From: Streptomyces atriruber
GTDB lineage: Bacteria; Actinomycetota; Actinomycetes; Streptomycetales; Streptomycetaceae
Reading direction: 5' to 3'
Assembly: GCF_001418325.1 (NCBI RefSeq)
Contig: NZ_LIPN01000031.1
Coordinates: 18,004 to 82,003, forward strand
Length of the DNA stretch: 64,000 nucleotides
Positions 52,232 to 58,992 of the stretch are shown here, piece after piece (the stretch's first letter is position 1; the number at the start of each line of letters is the position of its first letter). A model generated the notes under the pieces. The model had not been told where the DNA came from. It did no database searches and saw nothing but the letters and a program-made list of their open reading frames with translations. A program made the translations under genes and the position numbers.

Positions 52232-52861
52232 ATGACGATCCGCGGCCGGGCGTTCGACGCCGTACTCACTGACCTCGACGGCGTGATCCGCTTCTACGAC
52301 ATGGCGGAACTGGAGCAGCTGGAGCGCTCGGCCGGTCTGCCGGAAGGCAGCACGGCGGAGGTGGCCTTCCGGCCCGAGACCGACCTGCCGCTGATGCGCG
52401 GCGAGATCACCAAGGAGCGGTGGATCGAGTCGATCGCCGACGGGCTCGCCGACCGGGTGCCGTGGGCGCGCGGACACGAGCTCGGGACGACGCTCGCCGA
52501 GACCGGGTTCCGGGCCGACGACGTCGTGGTGGGGCTGCTCCGAAAGGTCCGCGCGGCCGGGCTGCCGGTCCTGCTCGTCACGAACGCGACGCCGTGGCTC
52601 GCCGACGATCTCGCCCTGCTCGGGCTGACCGGACCGGACGGCTTCCTGGACGACGTGATCAGCAGCGCCGACCTCGGCATCGCCAAGCCGGACCGGCGCA
52701 TGTACGAGACGGCCGCGGAGCGGGCCGGTGCCGCCCCCGGCCGCTGCCTCTTCGTGGACGACCGCGAGGAGAACGTGGACGCGGCCGTGGCGCTCGGCAT
52801 GACCGGCCTGCTCTACCGCGAACCGGCGGACCTGCGGGCGGCGTTGACCCCGCTGCTCTGA
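52232..52861 (+). CDS. HAD-family hydrolase
   Basis: 209 residues. HAD motifs: DLDGVIR (motif I, near residue 14), VTNAT (motif II), KPDRRMYE (motif III) and FVDDREENVDAA (motif IV). This is a small phosphatase, probably acting on sugar phosphates or pyridoxal-type substrates. It stands alone before the MarR gene, converging with it 22 bp later. Confidence 0.88.
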   Translation: MTIRGRAFDAVLTDLDGVIRFYDMAELEQLERSAGLPEGSTAEVAFRPETDLPLMRGEITKERWIESIADGLADRVPWARGHELGTTLAETGFRADDVVVGLLRKVRAAGLPVLLVTNATPWLADDLALLGLTGPDGFLDDVISSADLGIAKPDRRMYETAAERAGAAPGRCLFVDDREENVDAAVALGMTGLLYREPADLRAALTPLL

Positions 52862-52883
52862 CCGCACAGGCCACGGGCGGGCC

Positions 52884-53348
52884 TCAGCAGGAGTCCTCCA
52901 GATAGGTGCGGGCGAGGGCCGCGGCGCCGGTGAGCCAGTCGGTGATCACCGCGAGCTCGTCCGCCGAGTACTGCGCGCAGAGCTCGGTGAGCAGGGCGGA
53001 GTACGGGCCGTAGACCGCCTGCACCCGCTCGGCGGCGGCCGGGACCGCGGTGACGTGCACCCGGCGCCGGTCGGTGGGGTCGGGCCTGCGCTCCACGAAC
53101 CCGCCGCGCTCCAGGCGGTTGAGGATGCCGGTCACCGCGCCCGTCGTGACGTGGGCGCGGTCTGCCAGGTCGCCCGCGGTGACCGGGGCGTCCGCCTCCA
53201 GGACGTGCGCGAAGCAGACCAGGTCCTTGACGCTCAAATCGAGGTTGCGCGCCAGCTCCTGACGGCCGATGAGGTTCGTGGCGACGAGATCGTCCAGTGC
53301 GCCGATGGCGTCCGCGGCGGAGACGGCGGGGTGGGCCTGTCCCTGCAT
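52884..53348 (-). CDS. MarR-family transcriptional regulator
   Basis: 154 residues of the winged-helix MarR fold: VTAGDLADRAHVTTGAVTGI (recognition helix region) and RLERGGFVERRPDPTDRRRVHV (wing). The DxRxxxV/L wing signature is intact. It diverges from a membrane protein gene at 53430 with two operator-like repeats between them, so it probably represses that gene and itself. The ligand is unknown. Confidence 0.9.
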   Translation of the reverse strand: MQGQAHPAVSAADAIGALDDLVATNLIGRQELARNLDLSVKDLVCFAHVLEADAPVTAGDLADRAHVTTGAVTGILNRLERGGFVERRPDPTDRRRVHVTAVPAAAERVQAVYGPYSALLTELCAQYSADELAVITDWLTGAAALARTYLEDSC

Positions 53349-53355
53349 TGAACTC

Positions 53356-53391
53356 CCTTACTGCCTAAGATAAATTCCTTACTTGCTAAGA
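53356..53391. promoter_or_regulatory. Twin MarR operators
   Basis: CCTTACTGCCTAAGA and CCTTACTTGCTAAGA, starting 21 bp apart (two helical turns). Each contains CTTA-N5-TAAG, a MarR-like palindrome. They lie in the shared intergenic region. Confidence 0.75.
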
Positions 53392-53429
53392 CATCATACG
53401 GCGTGCGCAGGCAAGAAGGAGGCAGGAAC

Positions 53430-53783
53430 GTGAGTGGACACCACGACGAAGGCCACACCGTCGCGGGGTGGACCGGATCCCTCGTCGCGATGCTCGGGAC
53501 CGTGTCCGCGGGTGTGGGCGTCGTCGGCTGGCGCCCGGGGATCTGGCTCGGGCTGATCCTCCTGGTGGCGTCGGTGCTGGTCACCTGGGTTCTGCACCTG
53601 GCGGGCTGGGGCAAGCCGCCGACGCCGCGCAGCCCCGATCAGTGGCGCCTCTCGGTGCGGGACCTCTCCGTGCGGGCGGGGCACGCGAACTGTGTCGGGT
53701 GCAGGCTGGCCGGTCGGTCCGGCCGGTCCGCCGTGTCCGCCCGAAGGGCCGAGGCGGCCGTCCAGGGGGCCGAGGCGTCCTGA
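53430..53783 (+). CDS. HGxxPAAW-type small membrane protein
   Basis: 117 residues. The GHTVAGWTGS sequence near residue 9 is a form of the HGxxPAAW motif found before two transmembrane helices (about 14-36 and 40-60). A Cys pair (CVGCRLAGR) lies in the C-terminal part. GTG 53430 has AAGGAGG 8 bases upstream; the frame start at 53403 is not needed. Target of the divergent MarR regulator. Function unknown. Confidence 0.78.
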   Translation: MSGHHDEGHTVAGWTGSLVAMLGTVSAGVGVVGWRPGIWLGLILLVASVLVTWVLHLAGWGKPPTPRSPDQWRLSVRDLSVRAGHANCVGCRLAGRSGRSAVSARRAEAAVQGAEAS

Positions 53784-53945
53784 TGGTCCGAGGGTTCGCA
53801 GGGGTTCGGCCGCGGGTTCGGACCCCCGGGACTTGAGTCCTGGTGGACTCGGGCTGTGTGCCGGGCCACGTGAACGGATGGCGGGCGGGGCCCGCGGGCG
53901 ACGCGGATCCCGCCCGTCGTCGCACCGGCGTCGGGCGCGCCGTGC

Positions 53946-54575
53946 CTACTTCCGGCGCACCGCGTCCAACGCCGGTGCGATGACGGCGAAGACCCGGTCG
54001 GTCAGCGCGGCCGGGTCCTCCGCCCCGTCGCCCGCGCTCCACCTCTGCAGCACGGCCCCGAAGGCGGACAGGGCGATGCGGGCGGCCAGTTGGGGATACA
54101 GGTCCGTGCGCGTGTCCAGGCCGAGGCGGTGGGCGAGCTCCTCGGCGAGCTCGTCGCCCCACTGCGCCTGACGCTCCAGGAAGCGGGCGTGCAGGGCGGG
54201 ACTTTCCAGTATCAACTGCGCCACACGCAGCGCCTGTTGGCCCGGTCCCGCGCAGGCGCTCACCGAGACCCAGACGGTGTGGCGCAGCGCCACCGACGGC
54301 GGCTCGTCGGCCGGGCGGGAGGCCAGCTCCGCGCGCATTCCGGTGCCCACGTCGGCCAGGAACTGGATCACCACGTCCTCTTTGGACGCGAAGTACCGGA
54401 AGAAGGTCCGCTTGGACACCCCCGCGACGGCCGCGATCTCGTCGGCCGTGACCGCGTCGAACCCCCTCCGGGTCAGCAGCCGCAGCGCGGCCGACGTCAG
54501 CTCGTCCGAGACGAGCTGACGCTTGCGTTGGGCGAGGCTCACTTCCGGGTGGGTACTCACTGCCTCAGTGTACAT
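53946..54575 (-). CDS. TetR-family regulator at the edge of the PKS cluster
   Basis: 209 residues. Helix-turn-helix: LVSDELTSAALRLLTRRGFD (first helices) with AVTADEIAAVAGVSKRTFFR. A multidomain ligand pocket follows (LGLDTRTDLYPQLAARIALS). ATG 54575 diverges from an SDR gene; the gap holds a duplicated 19-base motif (54602-54639) that could be its operator. It marks the left flank of the accessory region. Pathway-specific control is inference. Confidence 0.85.
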   Translation of the reverse strand: MYTEAVSTHPEVSLAQRKRQLVSDELTSAALRLLTRRGFDAVTADEIAAVAGVSKRTFFRYFASKEDVVIQFLADVGTGMRAELASRPADEPPSVALRHTVWVSVSACAGPGQQALRVAQLILESPALHARFLERQAQWGDELAEELAHRLGLDTRTDLYPQLAARIALSAFGAVLQRWSAGDGAEDPAALTDRVFAVIAPALDAVRRK

Positions 54576-54601
54576 TTCGTGCCCTACTCGTCATCAAGAG
54601 T

Positions 54602-54639
54602 ACTGCTCGGCATCGAGGGAACTGCTTGACACCGAGTGC
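54602..54639. promoter_or_regulatory. Tandem 19-base repeat with TTGACA, TetR/SDR intergenic
   Basis: ACTGCTCGGCATCGAGGGA followed directly by ACTGCTTGACACCGAGTGC (14 of 19 identical). The second copy contains TTGACA (54626-54631), and 17 bases later CAGCTT lies 7 bases before ATG 54662, so a leaderless SDR transcript is possible. Confidence 0.5.
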
Positions 54640-54661
54640 CACATCGGGCAGCTTGTGTCGT

Positions 54662-55600
54662 ATGAGTAATCAGCGTGGCTGGACCGCCGAGCAGATCCCT
54701 GACCAGAGCAAGCGAGTCATCGTCGTCACCGGGGCCAACAGCGGCCTCGGCCTCGCGACCACCCGCGCCTTGGCGCGCAAGGGCGCGCGCGTGATCCTGG
54801 CCGTGCGGGACGAGGCCAAGGGGCGGGCGGCGGTCGAGCAGATCACCGCCGAGGTCCCGGGCGCCGACCTGGAGGTGCGGCGGGTCGACCTGGCGGACCT
54901 GGACTCCGTGCGCGACTTCTCCGAGCAGCTGCACGCGGATCACACCCGCCTGGACGTGCTCGTCAACAACGCGGGTCTGATGGCGCCCCCGAGCCGCCTC
55001 CTCAGCCCTCAGGGCCACGAGGTGCAGTTCGCGGCCAACCACCTCGGCCACTTCGCGCTCACCGGGCTGCTGCTCGACCTCCTGGAGGCCGGGGAGGACC
55101 CCCGCGTGGTGACGGTGAGCTCGCCCAACCACCGCCAGGCCGATCTGTTCTTCGACGACATCAACGGCGAGCGCAAGTACTCGCCCATGGGCTACTACAA
55201 CCAGTCGAAGCTGGCGAACGCCGTCTTCGGCTGGCAGCTCCACCAGAAGCTGACCGCGTCCGGAAGCCCGGTGCGCAGCCTGCTCGCCCACCCCGGTTAC
55301 ACCTCGACCAACCTGCAGACGAGCTCGCCTGCGGGCATGGTGAAGTTCCTGTTCGGACGGCTGCTGCTGCCGCTCGCCCAGACCCCGGACCAGGGCGCGC
55401 TGCCCACGCTCTTCGCGGCCACCGACCCGAGCGTGACGGGCGGTCAGTTCATCGGCCCCGACGGCATGGGCGAGCTGCGCGGCGCACCGAAGACGGTCGA
55501 GCTGGCGCCCCGGGCCGCGGACGCGGAGAGCGGCCGCAGGCTGTGGGACCTGTCGCAGGAGCTCACCTCCGTGTACTTCGCGTTCCCGGCCGCGGCCTGA
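54662..55600 (+). CDS. Short-chain dehydrogenase, protochlorophyllide-reductase-like
   Basis: 312 residues. NAD(P) loop TGANSGLGLATTRALA, NNAGLMAPP, and the active-site Tyr/Lys in YYNQSKLANAVFGW. The GYTSTNLQ and QGALPTLFAAT segments are shared with the retinol/protochlorophyllide-reductase-like SDR branch often seen in biosynthetic clusters. ATG 54662 is used. It ends 20 bp before a thioesterase gene, so is co-transcribed. The substrate is unknown. Confidence 0.87.
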   Translation: MSNQRGWTAEQIPDQSKRVIVVTGANSGLGLATTRALARKGARVILAVRDEAKGRAAVEQITAEVPGADLEVRRVDLADLDSVRDFSEQLHADHTRLDVLVNNAGLMAPPSRLLSPQGHEVQFAANHLGHFALTGLLLDLLEAGEDPRVVTVSSPNHRQADLFFDDINGERKYSPMGYYNQSKLANAVFGWQLHQKLTASGSPVRSLLAHPGYTSTNLQTSSPAGMVKFLFGRLLLPLAQTPDQGALPTLFAATDPSVTGGQFIGPDGMGELRGAPKTVELAPRAADAESGRRLWDLSQELTSVYFAFPAAA

Positions 55601-55620
55601 CCGGTAGAGGACGAGCGAAG

Positions 55621-56388
55621 ATGACTGCGAAGACCGCCGGGAGCAGCGCCTGGATCCGCCGGTACCGACCGGCCGAACAGGCGCGCGCGAGGCTGCTGTG
55701 TCTGCCGCACGCCGGCGGCTCCGCTTCGTTCTACCTGCCGTTCGCCCGCGCGTTCGGGCCCGAGATCGACGTGCTGACCGTGCAGTACCCAGGGCGTCAG
55801 GACCGTTGGCACGAGCCGTGCGTGGACTCCGTCACCGGCCTCGCCGACGCGCTGGTCGACGAGGTGCTGCCGTGGGCCGACCGGCCGTTGGCGCTCTTCG
55901 GGCACAGCATGGGCGCGATGGTCGGCTACGAGCTGGCCGTACGCCTGGAGCGGGCGGGGGTGCCGCCGCTGGTGGTGTTCGCCTCCGGCAGGCGCGCGCC
56001 GTCCCGGCTGCGCGACAACCCCTCGCCCGTCCATCTGCGCGACGACCGCGGCCTGATCGACGAACTGCGGTCGCTCAGCGGCACCGACGCCCGGGTCTTC
56101 GAGGACGAGGAGTTGTTGCGCAGGGCGCTGCCCGCGATCCGCAGCGACTACAGGGCGGCCGAAACCTACCGGTACGCAGCCCACCCCCGGCTTTCGGCGC
56201 CCGTCCAGGTGATCGTCGGTGCCGAGGATGGCCGGGTCACGCCCGATGAGGCGCGCGCCTGGGCCGATCACACCGCGGGCGGCTTCGGGATGGAGACCCG
56301 TCCCGGCGGGCATTTCTATCTCACGGAACAGATGTCAAGCGTGGCGGACACCGTTTCGAGCCGGATTCTAGCGGAACTTTTGCCGTAA
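55621..56388 (+). CDS. Type II thioesterase (PKS editing)
   Basis: 255 residues. Alpha/beta hydrolase of the discrete PKS/NRPS thioesterase group: nucleophile Ser96 in GHSMGAM, Asp in VIVGAEDGRVTP and His in PGGHFYL. Such enzymes free blocked acyl-ACP intermediates from modular synthases. It lies 20 bp after the SDR gene. It is the first clear polyketide-linked gene of the accessory region. Confidence 0.93.
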   Translation: MTAKTAGSSAWIRRYRPAEQARARLLCLPHAGGSASFYLPFARAFGPEIDVLTVQYPGRQDRWHEPCVDSVTGLADALVDEVLPWADRPLALFGHSMGAMVGYELAVRLERAGVPPLVVFASGRRAPSRLRDNPSPVHLRDDRGLIDELRSLSGTDARVFEDEELLRRALPAIRSDYRAAETYRYAAHPRLSAPVQVIVGAEDGRVTPDEARAWADHTAGGFGMETRPGGHFYLTEQMSSVADTVSSRILAELLP

Positions 56389-56533
56389 TCTAGCGCCACT
56401 ATTGCGGAATTGCATTTATGGTGTGACCTCGATCACGGCAAAATGTATTCTGGTAAACCGCCTTGTTTGAGCCAACCATCTTGTTAGGCTGAATTCCTCT
56501 TTCGGATGCGAGTCGTGCGAGGTGTAGGAAAAC

Positions 56534-57760
56534 ATGGGGGAAGTGGCCGAGGTGGACATTGCCGGCCTGCCGGCATACCCGTTCATTGGTCCGGACGACA
56601 ATCCATTCATCCCGGTCACGGGGTCCGACCTGGAACGGCTCGACGGGCCCGTGGGGAAGGTCAGGCTTCCCTTCGGTGGGTGGGCGTGGCTCGTCACCCG
56701 GCATGAGGACGTGCGGCAGCTGCTGCGGCACCCGGGTTTCAGTTCCGATCAGTACAAGCCCGGGTTCCCGGTGCTCAATCCGATCCCGCCGAAGCAGGAC
56801 GACGCGTCCGGCCTGTTCATTTTCATGGACGGAGACGCGCACAGCCGGTTCCGCAAGATGCTGACCGCCGAGTTCATGATCAAGAACATCCGGCGGATCG
56901 AGCCGCTCATCGAGGAGACGGTCGTCGAGGCGCTCGAGCGCCTGCAGGAGCTCGGTGCGCCCGCGGACCTGATGGCCGAGTTCGCTCTGCCCGTGCCGTC
57001 GATGACGATCTGTCACCTGCTCGGTGTCCCGTACGCCGATCACGACTTCTTCCAGGACCACAGCCGCGTCATCATGGACCGGAAGTCGGGCCCGGCGGAG
57101 GTCGAGGCGGCGCTCGGCGCCCTGGCCGGTCTCCTCGGTGACCTGGTCGAGGCGAAGCGGAAGGAGCCGGGCGAGGACCTCCTGAGCAGGCTCACCATCG
57201 AGCGGGTGGACACCGGCGAGCTGCGCAAGGACGAGCTCGTCAGCCTGGCCATGCTCCTGCTGGTGGCCGGCCACGAGACCACCGCGAACATGATCGGCCT
57301 CTCGGCCCTGGTGCTCCTGCAGCACCCCGAGCACCTCGAAGCCCTGCGCGACAACCCGGAGCTGGCGCCGGGCATGGTCGAGGAGCTGCTGCGCTACCTC
57401 ACCGTCGTGCGCACCGGGCTGCCGCGCCTGGCCATGGAGGACGCCGAGATCGGCGGTCAGCAGATCCGCGCGGGCGAGGGCGTCGTCGCGATGCTCGCCA
57501 TGTCCAACCGCGACCAGTCGGTCTTCTCCGACCCGGATCTGTTCGACCCGCAGCGGCGCGAGGCGCACCGGCACATGGCGTTCGGCTTCGGCCTCCACCA
57601 GTGCATCGGCCAGCCGCTGGCCCGCGCGGAGCTGCGCGTGGCCCTCGTCGAGCTGGCCCGCCGCTTCCCGAAGCTGCGCTCCGAACTGTCCCTCGCCGAC
57701 GTCCCGCAGCGCCCCATGGCGGTGACGTTCGGAGTGGCCGAGCTGCCGGTGACGTGGTGA
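56534..57760 (+). CDS. Cytochrome P450, CYP105-like
   Basis: 408 residues. I-helix AGHETT is canonical, K-helix EELLRYLTVVRTGLPR, and the haem loop FGFGLHQCIGQPLARAEL. The ICHLLGVPYADHDFFQ segment is typical of the CYP105 family, which carries out late hydroxylations or epoxidations in macrolide pathways. ATG 56534 has AGGAAAAC just upstream. The stop overlaps a possible ferredoxin start (GTGA at 57757). It is expected to work with the next gene's ferredoxin. Confidence 0.92.
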   Translation: MGEVAEVDIAGLPAYPFIGPDDNPFIPVTGSDLERLDGPVGKVRLPFGGWAWLVTRHEDVRQLLRHPGFSSDQYKPGFPVLNPIPPKQDDASGLFIFMDGDAHSRFRKMLTAEFMIKNIRRIEPLIEETVVEALERLQELGAPADLMAEFALPVPSMTICHLLGVPYADHDFFQDHSRVIMDRKSGPAEVEAALGALAGLLGDLVEAKRKEPGEDLLSRLTIERVDTGELRKDELVSLAMLLLVAGHETTANMIGLSALVLLQHPEHLEALRDNPELAPGMVEELLRYLTVVRTGLPRLAMEDAEIGGQQIRAGEGVVAMLAMSNRDQSVFSDPDLFDPQRREAHRHMAFGFGLHQCIGQPLARAELRVALVELARRFPKLRSELSLADVPQRPMAVTFGVAELPVTW

Positions 57761-57762
57761 CG

Positions 57763-57972
57763 ATGCGGATCACGGTGAACAGGGAGCTGTGCGCGGGCGC
57801 GGGCAACTGCGTGGCGACGGTGTCGGAGGTGTTCGACCAGGACGAGAAGGAGGGGCTCGTGCTGCTGCAGCTCGCGGAGCCGCCCGAGGACCTCCACGAA
57901 CTGGTCGAGACGGCGGCCCAGATGTGTCCGGTGGGCGCGATCGAGATCGAGGAGCGGGTGCCCGCGTCATGA
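57763..57972 (+). CDS. 3Fe-4S ferredoxin
   Basis: 69 residues. Three Cys of a 3Fe-4S cluster are visible, in CAGAGNC and CPVGAIEI (C-x5-C...C-P). Such small ferredoxins donate electrons to the adjacent P450. ATG 57763 is chosen; GTG 57757 (VTMRITV) overlaps the P450 stop and is an equally good translational-coupling start. It ends before a strong hairpin at 57978-58008, so it closes the SDR-thioesterase-P450-ferredoxin operon. Confidence 0.9.
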   Translation: MRITVNRELCAGAGNCVATVSEVFDQDEKEGLVLLQLAEPPEDLHELVETAAQMCPVGAIEIEERVPAS

Positions 57973-57977
57973 CGACC

Positions 57978-58008
57978 GGCACCCGCGGGGTTCCGCTCCG
58001 CGGGTGCC
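57978..58008 (+). terminator. Terminator after ferredoxin
   Basis: An 11-bp perfect stem GGCACCCGCGG with CCGCGGGTGCC and a 9-base loop, 5 bp after the stop. Confidence 0.8.
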
Positions 58009-58158
58009 GAATCCGCTGCGCGCGCGGCGAACTCCGCCCCGTGCGCGGCGGGCCGCTGTCTCACGTCTGGAAAATCTAAATAGGCCGGTGTGTTCTTTTT
58101 CGCTGGGTGAAATCTGCGCGCAACGAAAAGAGGGGCCGATCAACGGGGGGTCTTCCAC

Positions 58159-58791
58159 TTGAACCGGGGAATTCAGGCAAGAATCATCATTTGTGATCCA
58201 CACCCTTATGCGCGTCTCGGGATTCGAAGATCGCTGGAGAAGGATCCCACACTGTCCGTCGTCGCCGAGGTCGCCGAGCTCTCGGAGCTCCTTTCCGCGG
58301 CGGAATTGTACGATCCGGATGCGGTCGTCCTCGACGGACAACTGCACATCGATCACGCCCAGGAACTCGCCGGTGTCGATGCCGCCCTCGTCGTCGTGGG
58401 GGACACGGATTCGGCCACCCGCTGGATCGGTCTCCCGCAGGTGAACGTGGGTGCGCTGGTGCACTGCTACGACCCCGTGGAGGACCTCGCCGTGGCGGTC
58501 CGCAAGGCGGTCGACGGCACGGGCTACGTCTCGCCCGGCCTCAGCGGGGCACTGCTCAAGCTCACCCGCGCGATGGCCCCGCGCCACCTGTCGGCGGTGC
58601 CCACACATGCGCCGCTCACCTCCCGCGAGTCCGAGGTGCTGCAACTGGTGCGCAGGGGGCTCGCGAACAAGGAGATCGCCAGGCGTCTCGGCCTGAGTGA
58701 GAAGACGATCAAATTCCATGTCTCCAACGTGCTCGCCAAGGCCCATGTGGCCTCGCGGGCCCAGCTGATCGCATTGGCCCCGGCCATGTGA
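58159..58791 (+). CDS. LuxR-family regulator with degenerate receiver
   Basis: 210 residues. The N-terminal half has a response-regulator fold: Asp59 in AVVLDGQL is kept, but the usual acidic pair is replaced by CDPHPYARLG and the conserved Lys of the fifth strand by VHCYDP, so phosphorylation may be absent or altered. The C-terminal LuxR helix-turn-helix is complete (LTSRESEVLQLVRRGLANKE, then TIKFHVSNVLAKAHVASRAQ). TTG 58159 has GGGGGG 8 bases upstream; no better start exists in frame. It precedes the PKS gene and is a likely pathway regulator. Confidence 0.85.
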   Translation: MNRGIQARIIICDPHPYARLGIRRSLEKDPTLSVVAEVAELSELLSAAELYDPDAVVLDGQLHIDHAQELAGVDAALVVVGDTDSATRWIGLPQVNVGALVHCYDPVEDLAVAVRKAVDGTGYVSPGLSGALLKLTRAMAPRHLSAVPTHAPLTSRESEVLQLVRRGLANKEIARRLGLSEKTIKFHVSNVLAKAHVASRAQLIALAPAM

Positions 58792-58827
58792 GCCGGGCGC
58801 GACGCGCGGCACGAAAGGTACGAAACA

Positions 58828-58862
58828 GGGGTGCCCGCACGGTTCGGCCGTGCGGGCACCCC
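58828..58862 (+). terminator. Strong terminator after the LuxR gene
   Basis: A perfect 15-bp stem GGGGTGCCCGCACGG with CCGTGCGGGCACCCC and a TTCGG loop. It separates the regulator from the PKS gene. Confidence 0.85.
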
Positions 58863-58992
58863 CGTCGTTGTACGGGGTGCGGACCTGGCCGAAAGTCCAG
58901 GTTCCGCCGCACGTACCTGCCCCTAAGCCCGGTCGACGACCACCGTCCTCTGGCCGAAGTCCGTACCCGGGTCCGAAACAGATACTCGCCGT

